In this document: positions 7,714-14,645 of the stretch, one piece after another
Layout of the letters: each line of letters starts with the position of its first letter
Position numbering within the stretch: the first letter of the stretch is position 1
From: Acidobacteriota bacterium
GTDB lineage: Bacteria; Acidobacteriota; Blastocatellia; Pyrinomonadales; Pyrinomonadaceae
NCBI GenBank assembly: GCA_019239425.1
Contig: JAFAZX010000037.1
Span: 1 to 35,742, forward strand
DNA length: 35,742 nt
Direction of reading: 5' to 3'
Notes under the pieces: model-generated
What the model was told of the DNA's origin: nothing
Seen by the model: only the letters and a program-made list of their open reading frames with translations
Database searches by the model: none
Made by a program: the position numbers and the translations under genes

Positions 7714-8770
7714 ACTTTATCACCGTGTCCCGGTTGGGGAACTGCGTGCGGTGGATGTCTTCGGGCGGCTGGGAGCGGTGGATGTCTGCGCGGCGCCACT
7801 CGCCGGTGGTCGTGCCGGCGGCGCGGGGCGTCGAGCGCGTGCGCTCGCGCGCGCGCTTGGCGCGGCGGACGGTCGCGGCCTGGCGCTTGGTGGCGGCGGC
7901 GGTGGCCGCGCGCGTCCACTCGCCCACGCGCTGGAAGGGGTGGAAGTCGCGCTCGGTCAGAACCTCGCCCGTCGCCTCGCGCAGGCGCATCGTGAAGTAC
8001 GCGAAGAGCAGGAGGCCGACGTTGAAGAAGACGCCGACGAGGAAGACGACCTCGCCCGGCACGATGCCGATGTCCGCCTTGCGCAGGAAGTCCGCGAAGT
8101 CGGGCGACGTGTAAGGGTGCATGTAGACCTTCAGGTTCCACGACGCCGCGAGGAGCATGAACATCCAGAGGTAGTTGCGCCGCAGCCGCCGGCCGAGCGC
8201 CTCGGCCTCGCTCACGTTGAATCGCGGCTCCTCCAGGTCGGCGACGAGCAGTTGCGCCCACGTGTCGTCGCCGGCCGTGTCGGGCGAGAGCATCTTCATG
8301 AAGAAGCCCGTCTCAAGAATCCGCACGCGCCCCGACCAGATTTCGTAGTAGCGGTAGCGCCGCGCCTCCATGAAGAGGAAGAAGCCGACGAGCACCGTGT
8401 TGATGAGGATGACGAAGTGCGGGTTGGTCGGGAGCGAGAAGGCGAACGAGAGCGTGGCGCCGGTGGTGACGACGGCCCAGTTGGTCGTCGTGTCGAGGCG
8501 GTTGCGCCAGGTGTTGGCGCGCTGCAGCTCGCCGCGGTAGAAGTGCACCATCGCCGTGCTGAACTCGGTGGGCGTGGGCTTGCGCTGCGGCGGCGAGGCG
8601 GCGGCGGCGCGCGGGAGCTGCGTCGCGTGGAGCGCCTGCTCGGGCGTGATGGTCTGGTGGATGGGAGCGGTCTCGGGCGCGTCCGGGGCGTTGGCGGCGC
8701 GCGCGGGCTGGGGTGGCGTGGTCTGTGTTGCGGGCCGCTCGCTGGTTCTGGGGCGCAGGTCTGTCTTCAT
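7712..8770 (-). CDS. DUF2270 integral membrane protein
   Basis: A 352-residue protein. About 70 disordered Pro/Thr/Ala-rich residues are followed by the DUF2270 domain, recognised by FSTAMVHFYRGELQRANTWRN, RLDTTTNWAVVTTGATLSFAFS and MEARRYRYYEIWSGRVRILE. Four hydrophobic helices can be seen: two near the front (around VTTGATLSFAF and FVILINTVLVGFFLF) and two later (around LWMFMLLAASWNL and VVFLVGVFFNVGLLLFAYF). The basic C-terminal tail (Arg/Lys-rich, then TGEWRRADIHRSQPPED) is probably cytosolic. Function of this family is unknown. I start at the ATG at 8770, where AGAGGAAG immediately precedes; 29 in-frame residues upstream have no comparable ribosome site. Its stop lies in the hairpin that precedes hutH. 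Confidence 0.85.
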   Translation of the reverse strand: MKTDLRPRTSERPATQTTPPQPARAANAPDAPETAPIHQTITPEQALHATQLPRAAAASPPQRKPTPTEFSTAMVHFYRGELQRANTWRNRLDTTTNWAVVTTGATLSFAFSLPTNPHFVILINTVLVGFFLFMEARRYRYYEIWSGRVRILETGFFMKMLSPDTAGDDTWAQLLVADLEEPRFNVSEAEALGRRLRRNYLWMFMLLAASWNLKVYMHPYTSPDFADFLRKADIGIVPGEVVFLVGVFFNVGLLLFAYFTMRLREATGEVLTERDFHPFQRVGEWTRAATAAATKRQAATVRRAKRARERTRSTPRAAGTTTGEWRRADIHRSQPPEDIHRTQFPNRDTVIK

Positions 8771-9109
8771 CTTCCTCTCGGGTTCCGCCTTGGAAAAGAC
8801 CGCCGGGGCGGCGGGAGGAGGGCGCCGCTTTCGCCCGACTGCGCCTGATGATAGCACGCCGCGCGGCCTCCGGCGGAAGTAAAAATGGGAAGCCGGGTCG
8901 GTGCCGCCCGCGGTGGCGGGAGGGTGCGTGATATCCTGTCGGCGTGCGCGCGGCGTGGCCCCGTACTGCCCGCCGTCGCGGGGGACTGACCTCCTTCCCT
9001 TACCGAACTACGTCTAATCGTAGCTGGGCACCTCCCTTACAAATCGGAGAGGGCTATCTCGGATGAGGAGAGAAATCTTAGAGACGGCGTCCCCGTTAGC
9101 TGAAAAATT
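8771..9109. other. gene-free stretch with no assigned element
   Basis: This 339-base stretch separates the start of the DUF2270 gene from the small cysteine-rich gene. Base composition changes from very GC-rich to more AT-rich near 9000. I see no RNA gene, clear terminator or convincing promoter in it. Confidence 0.5.
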
Positions 9110-9574
9110 ATGAGTTGCGAATGTGGCAAATATGAAGCCGTCAGGTTGGATCGCAAATCCATACTCAGGCGCATCAGGGAATCCAAGTCGCTCAAGAAGA
9201 AACTGGAAGGTCTGGCCGAGTACCGGGAAGGGTATCAATGGCACAACCTTTATCGGTGCGCCGAGTGTGGACAACTCTGGCAGGAGAGCTATGCCTGGAA
9301 TTTCGGGGCGAAGTGGTACCTGTTTCAAGTCCCGCCGCTCGACGCCGGGGAATGGCTCGCGGAGCCATACGTGCAGCCGGATGAGTTGATGATGTACGGG
9401 GTGGCGTATGAAGGGTTGATGGCGCAAAGCTACGAGGCGAGGGATTGTCCGTGTCGGGAAGAGGGCTGTGAGAATCCTGCCATCCGGTTTCACATTCTCT
9501 GTAAGGAGCATTATCTGGCGTCACAGTTGAAGCTGCCGCGCGGCAGGGTCTTCCCGCCGTATAGCGTCGGATAG
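9110..9574 (+). CDS. small cysteine-rich protein, probably zinc-binding, unknown function
   Basis: I do not recognise this 154-residue protein. It has cysteine groups that look like metal sites: Cys3 and Cys5 (SCECG), Cys50 and Cys53 (YRCAECGQLW), and a C-terminal cluster Cys113, Cys115, Cys120, Cys131 with His134 (CPCREEGCENP and ILCKEHY). Between them is an aromatic region (WNFGAKWYLFQVPPLD). There is no signal peptide, so it should be cytosolic. The gene is visibly less GC-rich than its neighbours, hinting at acquisition. The ATG has no clear Shine-Dalgarno. A leftward frame of similar length on the opposite strand (9014-9511) lacks any family feature, and the paired cysteines favour this strand. 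Confidence 0.6.
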   Translation: MSCECGKYEAVRLDRKSILRRIRESKSLKKKLEGLAEYREGYQWHNLYRCAECGQLWQESYAWNFGAKWYLFQVPPLDAGEWLAEPYVQPDELMMYGVAYEGLMAQSYEARDCPCREEGCENPAIRFHILCKEHYLASQLKLPRGRVFPPYSVG

Positions 9575-9627
9575 CGGCCGGCGCCGTCCAACACGGTTCA
9601 CGGCTCAAGCCCTTCAAAGGGGGCTGC

Positions 9628-9656
9628 TTGACAGTCCGCGGGGGCGCTTCTATATT
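9628..9656 (+). promoter_or_regulatory. sigma-70-type promoter for tadA
   Basis: A perfect -35 box TTGACA (9628-9633) is followed by a 17-base spacer and a -10 box TATATT (9651-9656). Transcription would begin near 9663, about 35 bases before the tadA ATG. This is the best promoter match in the window. Confidence 0.75.
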
Positions 9657-9698
9657 CGTTGTTCGACCAACGCTTCCCGAAAGCGTCTTTGTTTGAAC

Positions 9699-10205
9699 AT
9701 GCAGGCGCGAGAGGAGTTCGAGCCCGGCGCTTCCGCCGACGAGCGCTGGATGCGTGAGGCGCTCGGCGCGGCGCGGGAGGCCGCGCGGGCGGGCGAGGTG
9801 CCGGTCGGCGCGTGCGTCGTGAGTGCGGACGGCGTGCTGCTCGCGGCCGCGGGCAACCGGACGCGCACCGACTGCGACCCGACGGCGCACGCGGAGGTGC
9901 TGGCCTTGCGCGAGGCGGCGCGGCGGGTCGGCAACTACCGGCTGACGGGCGCGGTCGTCTACTCGACCGTCGAGCCGTGCGCGATGTGCGCCGGCGCGCT
10001 CGTACAGGCGAGGGTCGCGCGGCTCGTCTACGGCGCGCGCGACGAGAAGGCGGGCGCGGTCGAGTCGGTCTTCCGCGTCTGCGACGCAAGCTCTTTGAAC
10101 CACCGGATGGAACTCACGCCCGGCGTCCTCGAAGCGGACTGCCGCGCGCTGGTGCAGGAGTTCTTCCGGGAGCGGAGAACGGCGAGGATGAAGGCGGAAG
10201 GATGA
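9699..10205 (+). CDS. tadA: tRNA-specific adenosine deaminase
   Basis: A 168-residue cytidine/deoxycytidylate-deaminase-fold enzyme that converts adenosine 34 of tRNA-Arg(ACG) to inosine. The zinc site is complete: His64-Ala65-Glu66 (TAHAEVLAL) with the proton-shuttling glutamate, and Cys94 and Cys97 in VEPCAMCAGAL. ARVARLVYGARDEKAGAVES matches the family's C-terminal core. I use the ATG at 9699; a TTG two codons earlier is possible. A strong promoter lies about 35 bases before the transcript would reach the start. The last residues (RMKAEG and stop) are encoded by the left arm of a tandem-repeat hairpin, so the repeat has supplied the protein's tail. A tRNA-Ser gene follows on the same strand. 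Confidence 0.95.
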   Translation: MQAREEFEPGASADERWMREALGAAREAARAGEVPVGACVVSADGVLLAAAGNRTRTDCDPTAHAEVLALREAARRVGNYRLTGAVVYSTVEPCAMCAGALVQARVARLVYGARDEKAGAVESVFRVCDASSLNHRMELTPGVLEADCRALVQEFFRERRTARMKAEG

Positions 10206-10252
10206 AGGCGGAAGGCCTTCACCCCATCCTTCACCCTTCAGCCTTCATCCTT
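10184..10252. repeat. intergenic hairpin repeat, AGGATGA family, copy 2
   Basis: An imperfect hairpin built from the same AGGATGA/AGGCGGA heptamers as the element at 4650-4726. The left arm contains the tadA stop codon; the right arm ends about ten bases before tRNA-Ser. The right arm has diverged, for example CACCCTTC instead of the repeat consensus. Confidence 0.8.
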
Positions 10253-10261
10253 ACTTTCTGC

Positions 10262-10351
<90 letters not shown>

Positions 10352-10570
10352 TCTCTCTTTTTACCTTAATAACTTACAGCCTCACTAGTACCCAAAATTC
10401 TCACCTCCAGACCAATTCAAATTAGCCAGTTGGCGTAGTCCGTGGTAGGAAACGCCAGAACTGGCGCGCCTTAAGGGCCGAGAAATGGCCGAAATATCAA
10501 GAAATCCCACTTGGTAGCATCCCGTTATCGCGAGTGCACCGGTCATTGGTGGATTGTGCAGTGTAGACCG

Positions 10571-11435
10571 CTGGTGGAAGCGATGAAGGAGCTGTTCGGC
10601 TGCGCGATCTCCGCGGGGACGCTCGCGACGGCCGTCCGGCGGTGCGCGACGGGGCTCGTCGAGACGGAACTCAAGATCAAGAAGGGGCTGCGCCGCTCTC
10701 CTATCATCCACGCCGACGAGACGGGGCTGAGAGTCAAGGGGAAGCTCGCTTACGTGCACGTAGCGAGCTGAGAGGCTGACGCACTACGCGGCGGACGCAC
10801 GGCGCGGTAAAGCGGCCATCGATGAGATCGACATCCTACCTTCCTACCGTGGCACGTGCGTCCACGACGGCTGGCTCTCCTACACCCATTATTCCGACTG
10901 TCGGCACGCCCTGTGTGGGGCGCACCTGATGCGCTAGCTGACCTACTTCGAGGAACTCAGTGAAGAGACGAAAGCGTGGGCTTCCCCCCTCAAAGAGCTG
11001 CTGCTGGAGATGAAGGGCGTGGCCGAGCGCGAGGGCGCACAGGTGCCGGCATGGCAGGTCGAGGAACTGACGGCTCGCTACGACAGGCTCGTCGCCGAGG
11101 GGCAGGGGGCGCAGCCGCCGCCCGACGTTCCGCCGCTGGCGTGTAGTCAAGCGCGTAGCCTGCTGCGGCGACTGGATAGGAGGAAGGCGGAGGTGCTGCG
11201 GTTCCTGAGCGACCCCGCCGTCCCCTTTGATAACAACTTAGCGGAGCGGGACCTGCGGATGGTGAAGCTGCAACAGAAGGTCTCGGGCTGCTTCCGCACC
11301 GATGAAAGCGCGCGCCGGTTCTGCCGCATCAGGAGCTACGTCTCGACCGCACGAAAGCAGGAGAGCGGGGTACTCGCAGCTCTCGAAGGGGCGTGCCGCG
11401 GGAAGCCGCTAAGTATAAGAAAACGCTGCGGATAG
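10571..11435 (+). pseudogene. IS66-family transposase, truncated and frameshifted
   Basis: IS66 transposase homology begins around LVEAMKELFGCAISAGTL and continues through IIHADETGLRVKGKLAYVHVAS in one frame. Near 10771 the frame shifts by the loss of about two bases, then LTHYAADARRGKAAIDEIDILP, VHDGWLSYTHY and ALCGAHLMR follow, interrupted by an in-frame TAG at 10935-10937. The rest (KELLLEMKGVAEREGAQ, VPFDNNLAERDLRMVKLQQK, SGCFRTDESARRFCRIRSY) is open to the stop at 11435. The three catalytic acidic residues (HADET, HDGW, AERD) are still encoded. The N-terminal zinc-finger part is missing. It cannot yield a working transposase. No accompanying IS66 accessory genes (tnpA/tnpB type) are seen. 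Confidence 0.9.
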
Positions 11436-11447
11436 CTGAATAGTTAC
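11430..11447 (+). repeat. IS66 right inverted-repeat end, copy A
   Basis: An 18-base sequence whose reverse complement is GTAACTATTCAGCTATCC directly follows the transposase tail. The identical 18 bases recur at 13166-13183 after another transposase-tail remnant, which identifies it as the element's right end. A 9-base inverted match (TTCAGCTAT, 11463-11471) lies just downstream. Confidence 0.75.
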
Positions 11448-11462
11448 CATTGACGGTATCCG

Positions 11463-11741
11463 TTCAGCTATGAGGTAAACGTAGGCAAAGAAAGGTGATT
11501 CAGACGAGATAGTGGCGTCATTGGTCGGCAGTATAGCACTCCCTTTCCCGATGCCCAGCTTTCTCCGCCGGAAGGGGAGCGCACATGCCGCCGGACTTGC
11601 CCCGAGGGATGGCCTTTCCAGATCTACTAGGCTTAGCTGCTACCTCTCGACGATGCGCAAGCACGGCCGGGGCGTGATGAAGGCGCTCGTAGCGGCGTGC
11701 CCCTGCACGCCGCTAAATCTAAGAAGATGCAGGATAGTTAC
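11463..11741 (+). pseudogene. IS66-like fragment, copy B (tail of a transposase)
   Basis: This stretch holds a second degenerate IS66 end-to-end fragment. It opens with TTCAGCTAT, matching a left inverted repeat, and includes the coding-like tail YLSTMRKHGRGVMKALVAAC (about 11640-11700), which parallels SYVSTARKQESGVLAALEGAC in copy A. It closes with GGATAGTTAC (11732-11741), the right end lacking its central seven bases. The part between 11472 and 11640 is not clearly alignable by eye. It fills the gap between the transposase pseudogene and the leftward cysteine-rich gene. Confidence 0.6.
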
Positions 11742-11813
11742 TGGACAGGATCGGCGGCGCGACGCTGACGAAACTCCGTCCCTTGAGTGGCCAATATCGG
11801 GCTGTGAAGTGGA

Positions 11814-12395
11814 TCAGAGTCCGCAGGACCAGATCCCTCCTTCACAGGTTGCCGCCGCCCCGCTCGCACAGGTAGGCGCGGGGCCAATGCAGCTATTGCT
11901 ACAGTACCAGAGACCCGAACTGCAGGCCGCCGGCGCCCCGCTCGGGCAGGTCGGCGCGGTGCCGGTGCATCCGTTGTTATTGGCGCAGTACCACTCTCCG
12001 CCGTAGCAGAAGGCCCCGTTCTGGCAATCCGGGGGCGCGCCGTAGCAATTGTTGTCCGGGGCGTTGTCGCACTCCCACGTCCCGCCGGTGCAGACGGCGA
12101 CGGCCGTACCTTCACAGATAGGCACGTCCCCTATGCACGAACTGCCCGGCGGCGCGCAGTGGCACTCGTAGCGGCGCAGGCCGTCGGGGCAGAAGCTATC
12201 GGTGGGTTGGGCATACCCGCCGCATGGGCTACAGGTGGTGGTGGGCGTACAAGAGTCGCAGGGGTCACAGCTCTGCAGCCTGAACGCGAGCGTGCTAGTC
12301 GTGAAGCCGGTGTCGCCGACGACGTACAGCGCCGTCGTGAAGACGGCCAGCACGAAGAATCTCTGCACGAGTCTGAGGGTGCCTCTCCTGTCCAT
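11814..12395 (-). CDS. secreted cysteine-rich repeat protein, unknown function
   Basis: I know no named family for this 193-residue protein. An N-terminal hydrophobic segment (about residues 10-38) looks like a signal peptide or anchor. The remainder holds 24 cysteines. After a dense cluster (SCDPCDSCTPTTTCSPCGG, 42-60) come four repeats, roughly 87-109, 117-137, 143-165 and 169-191, of the pattern P-x-C, 5-6 residues, C-x-G-G-x-W-x-C; the third has SSGLWYC. An ideal AAGGAGG sits a few bases before the ATG. It lies 14 bases downstream of a thioredoxin-like gene on the same strand, so the two are almost certainly co-transcribed, and the partner may form or reduce its disulfides. It is surrounded by IS66 remnants and ends near one. 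Confidence 0.75.
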   Translation of the reverse strand: MDRRGTLRLVQRFFVLAVFTTALYVVGDTGFTTSTLAFRLQSCDPCDSCTPTTTCSPCGGYAQPTDSFCPDGLRRYECHCAPPGSSCIGDVPICEGTAVAVCTGGTWECDNAPDNNCYGAPPDCQNGAFCYGGEWYCANNNGCTGTAPTCPSGAPAACSSGLWYCSNSCIGPAPTCASGAAATCEGGIWSCGL

Positions 12396-12409
12396 GAGAC
12401 CTCCTTCCG

Positions 12410-12925
12410 TTAAGTGGTCAGTTGTGCGAGCACTTCCGCTTCCTTCTCGGGCGTGAGCTTCCCGACCCAGAAACGCATCACTTCGCCTTTATCGTTGGTT
12501 AAGATCAGCGTAGGCGTTCCGCTGACTTGGAGGGTGTCGAGGGGCGACCGTCTGACCTCGACATCAGGTATTCCGATATCGTTAAGGTAAGCCGTGCTCT
12601 CCTCCGGCGTACCGGGCAGAACGGCTAACAGCCTGACGTTCTTGTTCTGCGCGCTCTCTCTCAGTCGCCGGTAGAAGGGCGCGCTCTCGCTACAGAAATG
12701 GCATCCCTTCTGTAACGCCAAAATCAACGTCTTCGGCCGCCTCGACCAGTCGGCATCGGGAAGGTTCACTTTCGCTCCGACGGTGGGCTGAACCCTAGGC
12801 GACTGGTCGGCGGCCGCTGGAGTCCTGAATAAATATCTTTGCGCCAAGACGCCGACCAGCATTACGGCGACAACGATGATGAGAAGGTTGGCGACGAGTT
12901 CTATCTTTTGGTGGATTTTATTCAT
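12410..12925 (-). CDS. membrane-anchored thioredoxin-like protein (CHFC)
   Basis: A 171-residue protein with one N-terminal membrane helix (about residues 10-29, LVANLLIIVVAVMLVGVLA) and a thioredoxin-fold domain outside the membrane. The redox motif is Cys75-His-Phe-Cys78 (LQKGCHFCSESAPFY), and the cis-proline loop is SGTPTLIL (Pro138). It ends in KLTPEKEAEVLAQL, a typical last helix. TlpA/DsbE- and MauD-like proteins share this plan; a CHFC centre does not by itself tell oxidant from reductant. It is the first gene of a two-gene unit with the cysteine-rich repeat protein, a likely client. The ATG at 12925 has only a weak ribosome site. The gene is less GC-rich than core genes of the window. 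Confidence 0.85.
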   Translation of the reverse strand: MNKIHQKIELVANLLIIVVAVMLVGVLAQRYLFRTPAAADQSPRVQPTVGAKVNLPDADWSRRPKTLILALQKGCHFCSESAPFYRRLRESAQNKNVRLLAVLPGTPEESTAYLNDIGIPDVEVRRSPLDTLQVSGTPTLILTNDKGEVMRFWVGKLTPEKEAEVLAQLTT

Positions 12926-13033
12926 GTCGTTGCGAGTTGAGGGACCTTGAGGGTACGGGGTAACGAAGCTTACTTCTAACCCTATTTCGGAGTCAACACA
13001 TTTATCTATGGGAAGCGCCGTCTACCGCTGCTG

Positions 13034-13183
13034 CCGCGGCGAAGAGAGGAAGAAGTGCTGCCGCATCCGCTCCTATTTATCGACTGTACGCAAGCAGGGG
13101 TGCGGGGCGTTGTTGGCGCTCGAAGGGGCGTGCAAGGTGAGCCCGTAAGTGTTAAAAAACGTAACGGATAGCTGAATAGTTAC
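13034..13183 (+). pseudogene. IS66 transposase tail and right end, copy C
   Basis: A third IS66 remnant: the reading CRIRSYLSTVRKQGCGALLALEGACKVSP mirrors copy A's CRIRSYVSTARKQESGVLAALEGAC, and a stop follows. It is followed by the exact 18-base right end at 13166-13183 (reverse complement GTAACTATTCAGCTATCC). No other part of the transposase precedes it; the upstream gap to the thioredoxin gene (12926-13033) shows nothing else. Confidence 0.8.
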
Positions 13184-13246
13184 TACATCACGTATTACCA
13201 CGGCCCCGACCTTCACGCGAAGGCGGCTGACGCGGGCGCTTTTGCC

Positions 13247-13738
13247 GTGCATGAAAAGCCTTACGGCCTCCACGACGAGCAGTTCATCGGGCTGCTGAGG
13301 GATGCGTACGAAGAGAGCTGGAAGAGAAAACGCCTCGTGGCTGGCAAGCACCGAGCGCTCGTCCTAATGCCATTTAAGGACGAGTTCGCCAAGGTGTACA
13401 GCTTGGGCATCAAGGAGCCCTTGAGGGAATTGGGCTATCGGTGCGAGCGCATTGACGAACTTATGTTCGTCGGTGACGTTGTCCAATATCTGTATGACCA
13501 GTTAGAGCACGCGGGGCTCATCATCGCGGACATGACCGACCTCACCCCCAATGTGTTTTACGAACTGGGCTACGCGGACGCCCTCAAAAAGGCGGTCATT
13601 CTCCTGACGCAGACCGTGGGGAACGTCCCCTTCGACTTGCGCGCGCGGAGGTTCATCACCTACACGGACGACCTGCCCCAACTCAAGCAGGATCTGATTG
13701 AGACGGTCAGGAGTCTGGAAGGCAGTTTGGAGGTCTGA
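13247..13738 (+). CDS. TIR/N-deoxyribosyltransferase-like protein, probably 5'-truncated
   Basis: The 163 residues from a GTG at 13247 carry a flavodoxin-like core: RALVLMPFKDEFAKVYSLGI, then ERIDELMFVGDVVQYLYDQL, LIIADMTDLTPNVFYELGYA and AVILLTQ. This arrangement is shared by nucleoside deoxyribosyltransferase-like and TIR-like proteins; the glutamate in NVFYELGYA is where such enzymes keep the glycosidic-bond-cleaving residue. Relatives occur in anti-phage and signalling loci, but no partner gene is present here. There is no ribosome site before the GTG, and the frame stays open upstream to the edge of an IS66 end at 13183, reading YITYYHGPDLHAKAADAGAF. The gene therefore seems to have lost its true start to the insertion. 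It converges with the dioxygenase gene. Confidence 0.65.
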   Translation: MHEKPYGLHDEQFIGLLRDAYEESWKRKRLVAGKHRALVLMPFKDEFAKVYSLGIKEPLRELGYRCERIDELMFVGDVVQYLYDQLEHAGLIIADMTDLTPNVFYELGYADALKKAVILLTQTVGNVPFDLRARRFITYTDDLPQLKQDLIETVRSLEGSLEV

Positions 13739-13750
13739 GGGCGGCTTGCC

Positions 13751-14341
13751 TTAGGCGGCGTCGCTTTCGGGCGCTACTCTATCCAAGGCCAAGACGAAGT
13801 CGTAGACGCCCTCCTTATACTTCTTGCCGTTGCGCTCCACCTCCTTCAACTCGACGATAGCAGAATATTCCCGGTAGGGGTCTTTAGCGAAGTACTCGTC
13901 GTCGCTGAAGAGGATTTGTGTCACGCAGTCAACGTGGCCCGAGTGCCTGACGCGAATATGTATATGCGCCGCATGCCGAACCCCGCGCCTTTCGTAAGCG
14001 CCGGGACGGACGGTCTCGAATTCGTAGTACCCATCCTCGTCACACTTAACGGATGCGCGGTTGATGAAGACCTGCTCGACCGCCGAGACGCCCTGCGCCT
14101 CGTTGTCGTAGCGGCCGCCGGAGTCAGCCTGCCAGACGTCCATCGTCGCAGGCACGGGGAGCTTCTCGTCGTACGACCAGACGTGTCCTTTGATGACGAT
14201 CACCTCCCCATCCTCGTGGGGCGGGGAGAGCTTGGCCCGGTACGGGGCACCCACTCCTTGTGCATGAGTAATGTTTTCGTGGGCTGTTTGTTCGGTCGAG
14301 GCGCAGTTCATCCCTCCGAGAGGATTTTGCTTCCTGCGCAT
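13751..14341 (-). CDS. intradiol ring-cleavage dioxygenase-like protein
   Basis: A 196-residue protein with the beta-sandwich core of intradiol dioxygenases, non-heme Fe(III) enzymes that cleave catechol-type rings. Likely iron ligands are Tyr78 (VWQADSGGRYDN), Tyr116 (VRPGAYERRG) and the pair His126 and His128 (HAAHIHIRV). GHVWSYDEKLPVPATMDVW and YYEFETVRPG match the family framework. It is shorter than aromatic-degrading catechol dioxygenases and has no dimerising N-terminal domain, as in the many stand-alone members of unknown substrate. There is no signal peptide. I use the ATG at 14341; an internal ATG at residue 11 has GGAGGG too close to serve. No other aromatic-degradation gene is nearby. 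Confidence 0.85.
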   Translation of the reverse strand: MRRKQNPLGGMNCASTEQTAHENITHAQGVGAPYRAKLSPPHEDGEVIVIKGHVWSYDEKLPVPATMDVWQADSGGRYDNEAQGVSAVEQVFINRASVKCDEDGYYEFETVRPGAYERRGVRHAAHIHIRVRHSGHVDCVTQILFSDDEYFAKDPYREYSAIVELKEVERNGKKYKEGVYDFVLALDRVAPESDAA

Positions 14342-14645
14342 TTTTATCGTCAGGACCGGACGGCATCTTTCACCTTTTCATCTTCGAGGTTGAGGCGATG
14401 AATAATTAGAAGTCATGAAGATTACAGCGCACGCAGTCGGACCGGGTCTCGACGAAGGCGGTAATGTCCTGCGGCTTAGTGCCGGAAAGATCACTTGAGA
14501 GCGCGTCCCGCCGTTCAGGGGCAGGTCGCGCAGGAACCTCCTGACGAGAGCCTGTTCGGAGTCGCCGCATAGAGGTGGGATGCTAAGCGACCTCCCTTGC
14601 TTCAATCAATCTTTGCAACGGAACCGACCAGCCGTCAGTCGGGGC
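14342..14645. other. intergenic stretch with a doubtful 54-codon frame
   Basis: This 304-base gap separates the dioxygenase start from the SMP-30-like stop. A leftward frame from ATG at 14570 to TAA at 14406 encodes 54 residues ending TRSDCVRCNLHDF, with a possible CxxC. It has no ribosome site and I cannot tell whether it is expressed. Near 14630-14660 a 7-base inverted pair (CGACCAG/CTGGTCG) spans the SMP-30 stop and could aid termination. Confidence 0.3.

Noticed and set aside
9014..9511. Leftward 165-residue frame opposite the small cysteine-rich gene
   Set aside because: It lacks recognisable motifs and a ribosome site; the plus-strand frame has paired cysteines and better composition.
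688..10252. CRISPR array
   Set aside because: Repeats are inverted hairpins in separate intergenic sites rather than regularly spaced direct repeats with spacers, and no cas genes are present.
13247..13738. Complete anti-phage (Thoeris or CBASS) operon
   Set aside because: No cyclase, ThsA-like or other partner gene is present beside the TIR-like core, and its start is missing.
13751..14341. Aromatic-degradation cluster
   Set aside because: Only one stand-alone intradiol-like protein is present; no ring hydroxylase, cycloisomerase or transporter is nearby.
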